This document shows, piece after piece, positions 41,741 through 49,569 of a stretch of DNA of 64,000 bases (position 1 is its first letter; the number at the start of each line of letters is the position of its first letter). The position numbers and the translations under genes are program-made. A model generated the notes under the pieces. It had not been told where the DNA came from and made no database searches. It saw only the letters and a program-made list of their open reading frames with translations. This stretch comes from Phil1 sp040767925 (GTDB taxonomy: Bacteria > Bacillota > Clostridia > Christensenellales > CAG-138), in the NCBI GenBank assembly GCA_040767925.1, contig JAXGNN010000002.1, forward strand, positions 186,001 through 250,000. Direction: 5' to 3'.

Positions 41741-42487
41741 TCAAAGCCCTTTCAGGCCATTACGTTTGCGCATGGATTCCTGCCCGCCAATAATAATCGT
41801 GTAGGAATCGTGGACGATGCGGTCGCAGATGGCATCTGCCAAAATCGGGTCTGCCAGCTTGTCTCTCCAGCCGGGGATGTCGAATTGGGAGCAGAGGATT
41901 GTGGAAGAACGCTTGTATCGGGATTCCGTGATCTCCAACAGATCGCGGCATTCACTTTCCTTTAGCGGATATAGCAGCCATTCGTCAATGATGAGCAACA
42001 CATACTTCTTGTACTGAGCCATGAGCTTGCGAATGGTACCATTGCCTCTTGCAATGCTGAACTCTACCAGCAAGTCAGGCAGACGTATGTATTTTACCGC
42101 CAACAGTTGCCGCGCCGCCGCCATGCCCAGAGCGCAGGCCAGATATGTTTTGCCGCTGCCTGTGGCACCCAGCAGGATAATGTTGTGATGCTCATGGATG
42201 TAATTACAGGAGCCCAGCCGCAGCAGCTCCTCCTGTTTCAGTTTACGATCCGGGAGATATTCCACATTCTCCAGGCATGCTGACGGGTCAGAGAATGTTG
42301 CCTGCCGGATCAACTTTCGAAGGTGGTTACTCTTTCGAGCGTTCCATTCGGCGTCAACAAGAAGCCCTAACCGATCCTCAAAGGCCATATTGCGGAACTG
42401 AGTATCGTTCATCTGGTCGCTGAGTGCATTTGCCATGACGCCCAGCCGCATCTCGCGCAGCTTGGTAATCGTTGTTTCAGTCAGCAT
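41741..42487 (-). CDS. istB: IS21 helper ATPase IstB
   Basis: 248 residues from ATG 42487 (GGAGG site). Walker A LLGATGSGKTYLACALGMAAA, Walker B YVLLIIDEWLLYPL, and the IstB signature YKRSSTILCSQFDIPGWRDKLADPILADAICDRIVHDSYTI. DnaC-like AAA+ protein that assists IstA in target choice. Overlaps istA by 11 bases. Confidence 0.95.
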   Translation of the reverse strand: MLTETTITKLREMRLGVMANALSDQMNDTQFRNMAFEDRLGLLVDAEWNARKSNHLRKLIRQATFSDPSACLENVEYLPDRKLKQEELLRLGSCNYIHEHHNIILLGATGSGKTYLACALGMAAARQLLAVKYIRLPDLLVEFSIARGNGTIRKLMAQYKKYVLLIIDEWLLYPLKESECRDLLEITESRYKRSSTILCSQFDIPGWRDKLADPILADAICDRIVHDSYTIIIGGQESMRKRNGLKGL

Positions 42488-44021
42488 TTTCGTCCCTCCC
42501 ACCGTAGTACTCAGCGCCGCGAGTAAAGCCATATTGCGAGGAAGAACGCGGCTCCGGTTCGTCCGGAAGCCTGTCCTGACCGGTAGCGAGTATGGTCTGA
42601 ATATTCTTGAAAGAGGGCTGCGGAGTGTATTCGAATGCGCGTCTACAGGCGTTTTCCAGTCGTTCCGGGGTGTACTTGTCCGCCAGCTTCAGCAGGCCCA
42701 TACAGGCCTTGTAACCCTGCTGTTCCACCTTGTAGCTGCTGAGAATCGCTTTTACCGCCGTCTCAGTGCGGTCTCCAATCTTTTCCGCCCAATGTACAAA
42801 GCGTTCACCATTCCACTCAATATACTTCTGATGCTCCGGCGGCATATGCTCCTGCACCGTGCTGTACTGGTTGAATCTTCCGTAAAGCCTGCAGTGGGAG
42901 CAAATGCGATTGCCGCCAAAGAAGACCTCGATGGTGGACCGGGTAATGCGCACATCCACTTTCTGCTTGATGTACTCGAACGGAACGGAGTAATTCATGC
43001 GCTCCACAGAAACATGGTAGTTGGGGCCTACAGACGCGACCTTCCATGTTGCCAGTTCATACGGATGGGCAGGCAATGAGCGGAGAAAAGTCTGCTCTTC
43101 GGCAAAGACGCTGGCTCTGCTGCCGTCTCGCTTCTGAAACGGCTTGTGATTGAAGCTCTCCAGACGGTCCCAAATGGCCTCATTCAGCTCCGACAATGAC
43201 AGAAACTGCCGGTTGCGAAGCGCAGCCAGAATATATGTGGAAATGACGCCGACCGTTCCCTCTACCGCCGCTTTGTCCTTGGGCGCTCTTACTCTGGCCG
43301 GAACAATGGCGGTGGCGTAGTGCTCCGCCAGCTCTTGGTATGTCTTGTTTAAAATGATTTCATCGCGACCATGCTTTTCGACGCCGGTTTTCAGGTTGTC
43401 GCATTGAATCATTCTGGTGACGCCGCCAAAGTACCTGTAGGCATTGACGTGTGCGGTGATCCACGCTTCCTGATTCATGCTGAAGAAGGCTTCCACATAG
43501 CTGTATAAGCTGTAGGGCAGCGTGGCTACGAAGACATAGGCCGGAATGATCTCGCCGGTATCCGTATCTACGACGGATGCGGTGTCTCCCGCCCAGTCCA
43601 CCTGCATGATTTCTCCAGGCTTGTGGTTCAAGTGCATGGTGGCGTTGATGCGGTTGAGATAGTCGTTGTAATACTTGTTGAACTGCGTAGACTGGTAAGG
43701 GATTGCGCCCTCCGCCTTGCATTGGTCACAGTACTCCATCCATAAGAGCGTGAGCGTTACACCGCTTCGCTGCATTTCCCGGTGGGCATGCTCGTAGTCC
43801 GGCATCTTGAAGGGTGCTTTTCCGGGGGCACCGGGAAACAGCTTCTCTGTCAGCTCTTTGTCTGACATACTCTCCGGCAAAGGCCACTGGAGACCGCACG
43901 CCTTTGCTCGCTCCAGCGTGACAGACACCGTGTTACGGGCGCATTGTGCGCTGCTTGCGATTTCAGTCTTGTTGAGTCCCAAACTCTTCAGCCTGAGGAT
44001 CTCTCGGTAATTGGTTGTCAT
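42477..44021 (-). CDS. istA: IS21 transposase IstA
   Basis: 514 residues from ATG 44021 (GGAGG eight bases upstream). N-terminal HTH (LKSLGLNKTEIASSAQCARNTVSVTL), DDE catalytic core with D in PGEIMQVDWAGDT, D in MIQCDNLKTGV and E in KDKAAVEGTVGV, and a C-terminal beta-barrel. Intact by length and motifs, so the IS may be active. Confidence 0.95.
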   Translation of the reverse strand: MTTNYREILRLKSLGLNKTEIASSAQCARNTVSVTLERAKACGLQWPLPESMSDKELTEKLFPGAPGKAPFKMPDYEHAHREMQRSGVTLTLLWMEYCDQCKAEGAIPYQSTQFNKYYNDYLNRINATMHLNHKPGEIMQVDWAGDTASVVDTDTGEIIPAYVFVATLPYSLYSYVEAFFSMNQEAWITAHVNAYRYFGGVTRMIQCDNLKTGVEKHGRDEIILNKTYQELAEHYATAIVPARVRAPKDKAAVEGTVGVISTYILAALRNRQFLSLSELNEAIWDRLESFNHKPFQKRDGSRASVFAEEQTFLRSLPAHPYELATWKVASVGPNYHVSVERMNYSVPFEYIKQKVDVRITRSTIEVFFGGNRICSHCRLYGRFNQYSTVQEHMPPEHQKYIEWNGERFVHWAEKIGDRTETAVKAILSSYKVEQQGYKACMGLLKLADKYTPERLENACRRAFEYTPQPSFKNIQTILATGQDRLPDEPEPRSSSQYGFTRGAEYYGGRDENAD

Positions 44022-44175
44022 TCGACAAACCTCCATGTAAGTATTTACAGCCCTCAAGGGGATGCATACCTACATTTTACCAAGTGCTCAACCTGTGCGG
44101 AACCCATGCTCAATCTCGCCGGAATCGATGCTCAACTTGTCCGGTGGCGATGCTCAATCTTGCGCGGAATACTCA

Positions 44176-44213
44176 GTCCGGAGCATTTTCGAACTTGTAT
44201 ACCAACTATTCTC
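44176..44213. repeat. 38-bp direct repeat, left copy
   Basis: GTCCGGAGCATTTTC followed by a diverged tail; recurs at 48003-48040 in the same orientation with 33 of 38 bases identical. The pair flanks the metallophosphoesterase-NTPase gene. Confidence 0.75.
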
Positions 44214-44358
44214 TTTCCTGCGAAGTTCCACAAGCTCGATTTTAAGATTGATGAATTTTATTGGAAGACGGTTTATGAATTACTATTTATTAGCCTAAAT
44301 ATCCTTCCTTTTCTTAAAATATGAATAAAAAAAGAGAAAAAGTATATAATTAGTGGCG

Positions 44359-44472
44359 TAGTATCGCCGTCAGCATGGCAAGATGACATGCATATATATT
44401 GTTTCAGCAGTTGAGCTGTAATCTCTGAAACAAAAACGGCTAAGTTGGGGCGGGACCAACACGGCGATACTA
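44359..44472 (+). ncRNA. Candidate structured RNA closed by a 12-bp stem
   Basis: Outer stem TAGTATCGCCGT (44359-44370) with its complement at 44461-44472. Inside are three helices in order: GCATG/CATGC, GTTTCAG (44401-44407)/CTGAAAC (44425-44431), TTGG/CCAA, giving a four-way-junction-like fold of 114 nt. A plus-strand TATAAT at 44345-44350 sits just upstream, so transcription on plus is favoured. The right arm overlaps the stop codon of the converging gene at 44470. Strand and function are uncertain. Confidence 0.5.
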
Positions 44473-47400
44473 TTCTCGTGCAAAGGAAGATAACAGCATC
44501 TCTTTTTGAGCATCCTTTCCAAAAAACTTATCTACTATCTGCTGACGTTTATAATATGGTAATTCCGGATTACATAATAAGTGTTTCCTCACCACAAGCT
44601 TAATCAAATGATTATATGTGTCATCTTTTGAAGCTTTTATAATCCATTCTGCCTCCTTCATAAATGCTTCGGTATCTCCAGAGTTCTCAATTATCATTAA
44701 TCTTTCCAATTGCCTATTTGTTTCTATAAAACGCTGTTCTTTTAGAAGGTCAATTGTTTTAGGACTTGTACAAAGTTCGGAAAAATGGTCATAGGTACTT
44801 AAAAGCATAGCATTACTATGTGATACAATCATATTGAGAATATCACTTTTACTGTATGGAACCCGTTTTTTCTTATCGGCCTTAATTTCCTTAGCGTACT
44901 TTAGCAATTCATCACATAACATCTCTATATTATCATCAATAGGTTTTAGTAATGCATACACGATTTTGTGCGGATATGAGTAGATAGATTCGATTAAATG
45001 TTTTTTTTGTGACAGTTTTAAGCTACTATTAAATGCTGGTAAAGCCTTACATATCATCTCTGTATATTTAAATGCTCGAATTAATCTAAAAGGATATTTG
45101 TCAATATCACTCTCGTCATATTCGAATAAACCTGTTGCTTCAACGATAATTTCGTTGTGCTGAATTTCTTCGGCTTCCTCCTGGTGCTCTTTTAGTCTCT
45201 CGTGGTCTTTTTTGCTAGGTGCTGCGATTTGGTCTAGCTCGCCTGTTCTTAAAAATGTAATGTTATTGGTACTAAAGTCAATTTCATCCCATAAGGAAAG
45301 AAGCTCACCAGCTTGAGCTGCAATAGACATAACTGTTCTTGTATTACTTGACAAATAAGAAATAAAGAGAATGATATCCGAGTTGATCCCGAAGCATATG
45401 TTTTTTAGGGCATATTGAATCCCTGTATAATCCGGCTCATCATTTTGTGATATCCTTAAAAGATATTTAGCTATGAAATATGCTAAATAATTCTTATTAG
45501 CAAAATAGACTGATAAATCACCCGTTTCTTTAAATAGCTTAGACCTCTTTCCAATTTCTAATACAACGGCTGGATTAACTTTAGTTCCATATTCTTTATT
45601 ATAACTTTCTATGACGTTGCGTACCTCCTCAATCCTCAGTGTGTCATTGCGTTGAATGTACATATAACCCGCTATTTCTTCAAATATAGTTAAAACTTCA
45701 TCTACATCTGATTTCTTTGTGAATTCGATAATAGATCGTTGCAATTCATACTCAAAAACCTTACTAAAAACAGCCTCCCCCTTCGTATAGTCGTAGTAAC
45801 GATCTTTAAGAAAATAATCGGTATATCTAATAATAAATCCTGGATTCAATGAAAATAAATTGCAGTTATTAAGCACCAAGCTATCAATTAAACCGTTGAC
45901 TCTTTCAATATCTTCATCGTTGTATGGACTATTGAGCAAGCAAATGTTTCTAACAAGCTCCCTCCGCTTTTCTGTAAAAAATGGCTTAATAAGCAGCTCG
46001 TGGAATGCATGCTCCTTATTAATTTCATCTTTAATTGTTTCTACAACATTCTGCTGTTCGTTATTTATCGAGAAGATGATGTATTCAAATTCGTCTTGTA
46101 TTATATTTAAAATATGATCTTTGCTTGCATATAAATACTCCCATCCATCAACAATTAAAACCTTCTTCTTTTTCTCGGTTTGCTGATACTTTTCAAACAA
46201 GATGGGATTATCCCCATATTGATCTTCGAATAGACGTTTGATAAAGTTTTTCGGCTTTATTCTTGTTGTTGAATCGACAGATAATAATAAAGGTATTTTT
46301 GTGCTAGTAAGAGCACAATATAAATATTTAAGCAAAGTGGATTTTCCTGAGTTGGATGGACCGGAAATTATTAGCCTCTTTCGTGCTTCTATATTTTCAA
46401 TAAGTTTTTCGATGGTTTTAATTTCTTCATGTTTACCAAATTCATTTTTTCGCTCGCTAATAAGCTTTGGAAAAACAAAATACCTAGTAAAATCTTCTGA
46501 TGAATTATATGTATCCTCCTTCAGATCTTTAATAAAGCTGGGTAAGGACTTTAATTGTCCCAACCTACTCTGAAGCGGCTTATTTTCTAATACAGGTTTG
46601 TGCACATATATTTTTTCTCTGAGATCCCAGTCAAATATGTATCCACAGAAAGTATTAGTATCTGTATTTATAACAATAGCATTAAAAGAATCTTGGAAAC
46701 TCAAATCAGAAAACTTCATTTGGCCTGCACATGAAATCCAAGTATCCAGATTATTCTCTATTGTAATAGTTTTAGTCTCATCACAATGGTCATGGCCTGA
46801 TAAAAGTATTTCTGAATTATTTATTATGGTTTTCTCCAAGTCAGATTTATACATCCAATTAAACCACTCGCAGTTATGATGCATTACTGTAACACAAAGA
46901 TTTATGTTTTCAGACTTCTGAAGATATTGCATTTTTTGTTGTGGGAAGTAATGAAGCTCTTTATCATCTGGTTCTAGCGTAGAAAATAGAGAAGTATTGA
47001 TTAAATTGAACTGGATTCGATAATCATCATAAGAACAAAACCGTCGATTAATAATCTTATCGTTTGGCACCTGACCATTAGCATGAGAATAAGCATAAAA
47101 ATTATTAAGTAAATCAATCTCATTATCAACAATCGAATCAATGCTATTGTCATCATAATGCTGTTGTATGTATGCTCTATCTCTTGATTGCTTTGATAAT
47201 GTTAAATCATGATTTCCCGGTACGATAAATACATTGACAAACTTGTTATTGTTTTTTTGTTTGATACCATCGATGATTTTACCGATTATATATCTCGAAC
47301 ATTTATATTCATTAATTAACCCAGCGTGCGCTAAATCCCCAGAAAAAACAACAGCATATTCATCGATATTACCCAAAGCATTGAGTGATTCCAGAAATCT

Positions 47401-47475
47401 TTTGATTTTTGTATCATTAAAATGCTCGTTTGCTTTTATGTGAAAATCGCTGATATGAACAATTGCTACTTTCAT
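44470..47475 (-). CDS. Metallophosphoesterase-STAND NTPase fusion, probable anti-phage protein
   Basis: 1001 residues. Calcineurin-like phosphoesterase at 1-~290 with all metal motifs: D10-x-H12, G46-D47, GNHD 87-90, H199/H200 and GHDH 227-230. P-loop NTPase of STAND/NACHT type with Walker A GPSNSGKST (372-380) and Walker B VLIVDGWE (439-446). The last ~500 residues are helical, without recognisable TPR or LRR units, and would be the sensor. N-terminal effector, central switch, C-terminal sensor is the layout of Avs and other NLR-like defence proteins. Very AT-rich gene compared with the host, so recently acquired. Weak ribosome site. Confidence 0.85.
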   Translation of the reverse strand: MKVAIVHISDFHIKANEHFNDTKIKRFLESLNALGNIDEYAVVFSGDLAHAGLINEYKCSRYIIGKIIDGIKQKNNNKFVNVFIVPGNHDLTLSKQSRDRAYIQQHYDDNSIDSIVDNEIDLLNNFYAYSHANGQVPNDKIINRRFCSYDDYRIQFNLINTSLFSTLEPDDKELHYFPQQKMQYLQKSENINLCVTVMHHNCEWFNWMYKSDLEKTIINNSEILLSGHDHCDETKTITIENNLDTWISCAGQMKFSDLSFQDSFNAIVINTDTNTFCGYIFDWDLREKIYVHKPVLENKPLQSRLGQLKSLPSFIKDLKEDTYNSSEDFTRYFVFPKLISERKNEFGKHEEIKTIEKLIENIEARKRLIISGPSNSGKSTLLKYLYCALTSTKIPLLLSVDSTTRIKPKNFIKRLFEDQYGDNPILFEKYQQTEKKKKVLIVDGWEYLYASKDHILNIIQDEFEYIIFSINNEQQNVVETIKDEINKEHAFHELLIKPFFTEKRRELVRNICLLNSPYNDEDIERVNGLIDSLVLNNCNLFSLNPGFIIRYTDYFLKDRYYDYTKGEAVFSKVFEYELQRSIIEFTKKSDVDEVLTIFEEIAGYMYIQRNDTLRIEEVRNVIESYNKEYGTKVNPAVVLEIGKRSKLFKETGDLSVYFANKNYLAYFIAKYLLRISQNDEPDYTGIQYALKNICFGINSDIILFISYLSSNTRTVMSIAAQAGELLSLWDEIDFSTNNITFLRTGELDQIAAPSKKDHERLKEHQEEAEEIQHNEIIVEATGLFEYDESDIDKYPFRLIRAFKYTEMICKALPAFNSSLKLSQKKHLIESIYSYPHKIVYALLKPIDDNIEMLCDELLKYAKEIKADKKKRVPYSKSDILNMIVSHSNAMLLSTYDHFSELCTSPKTIDLLKEQRFIETNRQLERLMIIENSGDTEAFMKEAEWIIKASKDDTYNHLIKLVVRKHLLCNPELPYYKRQQIVDKFFGKDAQKEMLLSSFARE

Positions 47476-47635
47476 AATATTGTCTCGCTTTCAAGTTATA
47501 TTATTAAATGAAATATACCTTACTTTATTATGATCTTGAGAATTCGGGGTAAAAGAACCCAAACTTAAGCCTTTATTTCTTATTCGATTTCTTTATTTAG
47601 TTTTAATGAGCGCCACCCCGTATTCCTCAAATTTT

Positions 47636-47642
47636 CTGGAAA
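47636..47642. other. Second att-like core CTGGAAA
   Basis: Set in AATTTTCTGGAAAT (47630-47643), which is identical over 14 bases to the sequence around attR (48262-48275). It lies 632 bases inside the element's right end. Confidence 0.55.
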
Positions 47643-47695
47643 TGATTATTTTTCCGTTTCCCAGGATGCTACGGGCTGTTGAGGAGATCCCATTT

Positions 47696-47721
47696 TCTTA
47701 CCCAGCATCTCCTGGGTAAGA
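47696..47721. terminator. Hairpin TCTTACCCAG
   Basis: 10-bp stem 47696-47705 with 47712-47721, six-base loop; followed on plus by TCATTTTGTTTTC. Possible terminator on the plus strand, though no gene is seen upstream on that strand. Confidence 0.4.
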
Positions 47722-47855
47722 TCATTTTGTTTTCTTAACGACCTAATTCGCCCTGAAAACCTTAATTTCATAATTGCATTTTATCATTACATTTAATATT
47801 TGTAAAACTGATATAATCGATATTGCCATTAATAATACCAATTTAACCAGTACGA

Positions 47856-47867
47856 CATACTAGTATG
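47856..47867. promoter_or_regulatory. Palindromic operator CATACTAGTATG
   Basis: Perfect 12-bp palindrome inside a longer imperfect one (CGACATACTAGTATGGTCGG), between an extended -10 and an AAGGAGGG ribosome site. Typical of TetR-family self-regulation, and the broken gene downstream looks TetR-like. Confidence 0.5.
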
Positions 47868-47901
47868 GTCGGTTAATAAAAAGGAGGGTTTTAATGCGTA
47901 A

Positions 47902-48046
47902 ATGACTCCTGAAGCACATGACGAACACAAGCAGGAGCTGCTCCATATCACAGCGGATGTATTCGGCTATTGAATACGGCATCGCTGAAGTGCTCCGGTT
48001 ATGTCCGGAGCATTTTCAAACTCGTGCACCAAATATTCTCGGTTGA
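47902..48046 (+). pseudogene. Broken TetR-like regulator N-terminus
   Basis: MTPEAHDEHKQELLHITADVF reads in one frame to a TGA at 47971-47973. A +1 shift continues as AIEYGIAEVL..., giving together the first helices of a TetR DNA-binding domain. Only about 50 codons remain before further stops. It keeps a ribosome site and an upstream palindrome. Confidence 0.45.
48003..48040. repeat. 38-bp direct repeat, right copy
   Basis: Same-orientation partner of 44176-44213, 33 of 38 bases identical, four of the five differences being transitions. Confidence 0.75.
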
Positions 48047-48267
48047 TGAATTCGTTCTAACGTTTCTTCTAACGCCCGACCCGATTCTTGTGCCAACTTC
48101 TGATATATTTATGATATAAAAAATATTTAGATCTGATATATCAATTATATCATTTTTCAGCATATTTATAAGATATTTTGAGGATATTTTTATAAAAATA
48201 AGAATTTCATATAATCAGAACTTATATTTCAAAAACTGGCTTTCTCTTTTTGACATTACCCAATTTT

Positions 48268-48325
48268 CTGGAAATCGTGTTTACGGGGAACCGTAACGAG
48301 AGTTCGAATCTCTCTCTCTCCGCCA
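48268..48325 (+). pseudogene. 3' half of the split tRNA-Ser(GGA), including attR core
   Basis: Starts with the core CTGGAAA (48268-48274), then anticodon stem TCGTG, variable arm TTAC-GGGGAACC-GTAA, T-arm GAGAG-TTCGAAT-CTCTC, acceptor TCTCTCC (48315-48321), G and CCA (48323-48325). The acceptor strand pairs exactly with GGAGAGA at 29557. Confidence 0.92.
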
Positions 48326-48328
48326 AAG

Positions 48329-48358
48329 CCGCATAAACTAAGGGTTTATGCGGTTTTT
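48329..48358 (+). terminator. Host terminator of the split tRNA-Ser
   Basis: CCGCATAAAC (48329-48338) / GTTTATGCGG (48344-48353) followed by five T. Original terminator of the interrupted tRNA gene. Confidence 0.9.
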
Positions 48359-48361
48359 ACT

Positions 48362-48925
48362 TTGTCATTTTACTGTCGCCTTTATGTTTTTCGAAAATCG
48401 ATCCCCGGTCAAGGTAGGATAGAGACGTTTATTCATTATTTTGCCGCAAAGTCACGAGGGAAAAAGCAATGCAAGGTCTCATGGAGGAATAGCTTGCGTG
48501 AAGCTATCTCCACGTTTCTTTGGTCGGGATATGCCCATAATTGTGACGAATTCCATAATCGGCTGCGGTTTGCAGCTTCAAATCATCCTCGCAAACAGCT
48601 TGTATATTGCTAGCCAAGCCGCTTGAAGAAGGGATTATGCTGGCGAAATACGCAGAGGCTTTACGTGATAACCGTTTTCTGTTTCAAGCCTTTCTGAGGA
48701 AACAAGCTTCTCTCCAAGAATTTTCTTTGTTTTTACGCATGCGTTGTTTACCAAATGGACTGCGGTAAAAAATGGGCTATATAAAATGGCAATTACTTCA
48801 AACCACACAGATCTATTCCCTTCCGTTTGCAGCTTGATGGAAGAATTAATTGCCGAAGAAACCAGCACCGCCAGACTATTTGCAGCCTCCGTCGAGAAAT
48901 ACTAGCGACAGAGCTCATAGGCGCC
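48362..48925. other. Gene-poor decayed stretch
   Basis: No ORF with both a ribosome site and recognisable protein. Frames here give only low-complexity or improbable translations. It lies between the tRNA terminator and an ATPase fragment. Confidence 0.5.
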
Positions 48926-48928
48926 TAG

Positions 48929-49055
48929 AGGTGCTCACGGGTATCCGGCGTTGCAGAAAGTTCTCGATCTTGATGATGGCGAGGGGTGAGCTTGAACAAG
49001 GCGGCGTTGCGCCAGAGAACATCGTTTATATCAATTTCAAAAACCTTGCCTTTGC
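48929..49055 (+). pseudogene. Fragment of an AAA-DUF4143 ATPase gene
   Basis: Encodes EVLTGIRRCRKFSILMMARGELEQGGVAPENIVYINFKNL, clearly homologous to residues ~20-60 of the intact ATPase at 40137. The Walker A lysine context is damaged (GIRRCGKSS has become GIRRCRKFS) and the frame stops at 49083. Lies outside the element, so an earlier copy or a recombination remnant. Confidence 0.85.
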
Positions 49056-49199
49056 TTCCCCGATATTCGTAAACGCCAAATGAGGGCGAGTACGTCTGAA
49101 ATTTATGCGCGCCGGCGGGGCGGACTCGCTTCCTGAAACGCGCGGCATATGGTATTCTTTTATTGACAAGGCCAGCAAGCATCGTAAAAGAGGCCCCAT

Positions 49200-49463
49200 A
49201 TGCGAAAGATGACCAAAGAGGACATCGGCAAGATCCGGCTGATCAAGAACCTCTTCCTCTCCCCGGACGGCAAAAGGCTGGGGTTCTGCGATTACTGCCT
49301 TCCCGTAGCGCAGAGCATGGAGCTCTACACCGCCCTGCATCAGCTGGGCGTCCCCTCCCGCATGGTCCTATTCGGGGGCGACAGCCACACCTTCCACCTG
49401 ACCGGCAAGCTCAGCCATCGGGTGCGCCGCCAGCAGGAGATCCTCAGCTGGCTCTCCGCCTAG
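49200..49463 (+). pseudogene. S9 (prolyl oligopeptidase-type) peptidase remnant with internal deletion
   Basis: 87 codons. The first ~28 residues (KEDIGKIRLIKNLFLSPDGKRLGF) match the N-terminal beta-propeller start of acylaminoacyl-peptidases; the rest (PVAQSMELYTALHQLGVPSRMVLFGGDSHTFHLTGKLSHRVRRQQEILSWLSA) is the extreme C-terminus including the catalytic-His loop. About 550 residues that normally lie between are missing in frame. Not expected to be active. Confidence 0.75.
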
Positions 49464-49569
49464 CTCGGCTAAGGGCGGACGAATTCCCGCCCGGTTGCGG
49501 CTGCGTCGGCCCCGACGCGGTTTTTCGGTTTCTTGACGACATGAAAGCATCATCGCTGGGAGGTCTCCA

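Larger units (their letters stand above)
41430..44160 (-). mobile_element. IS21-family insertion sequence
   Basis: Carries istA and istB. Both ends show the multiple short repeats typical of IS21: (G/A)TTGAGC(A)-type units at 41441, 41464, 41488 on the left and their inverse at 44076, 44107, 44128, 44150 on the right; a 17-bp exact match GTTGAGCATCGATTCCG at 41441-41457 recurs inverted at 44120-44136. Exact termini are uncertain by 10-20 bases and no target duplication was recognised. Confidence 0.88.
47476..47901. other. Intergenic region upstream of the STAND gene
   Basis: AT-rich. Holds -10-like TAATAT for the minus-strand gene, an att-like site (47630-47643), a hairpin (47696-47721), a plus-strand extended -10 TGATATAAT (around 47810) and a palindrome before a broken regulator gene. 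Confidence 0.55.
29590..48274. mobile_element. Integrated element of ~18.7 kb in the tRNA-Ser anticodon loop
   Basis: Bounded by the 7-bp direct repeat CTGGAAA at 29590-29596 and 48268-48274, each joined to one half of the same tRNA-Ser gene. It encodes a tyrosine integrase, an excisionase-like HTH protein and a serine recombinase at the left end, small replication-type proteins, an XRE regulator, probable defence cargo and an IS21 insertion. No relaxase, coupling protein, capsid or terminase gene is seen, so it fits a mobilizable or satellite-type integrative element rather than a full ICE or prophage. Cargo is visibly more AT-rich than the flanks. Confidence 0.9.

Noticed and set aside
44359..44472. 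Retron msr-msd RNA
   Set aside because: The closing inverted repeats fit, but no reverse transcriptase is encoded anywhere in the window and the RNA is short for a retron.
29590..48274. Full conjugative element or prophage
   Set aside because: No relaxase, type IV coupling/secretion genes, terminase, capsid or tail genes are visible.
48362..48868. Short ORFs after the tRNA terminator
   Set aside because: Frames of 61-83 codons on both strands lack ribosome sites and convincing composition; the region appears decayed.
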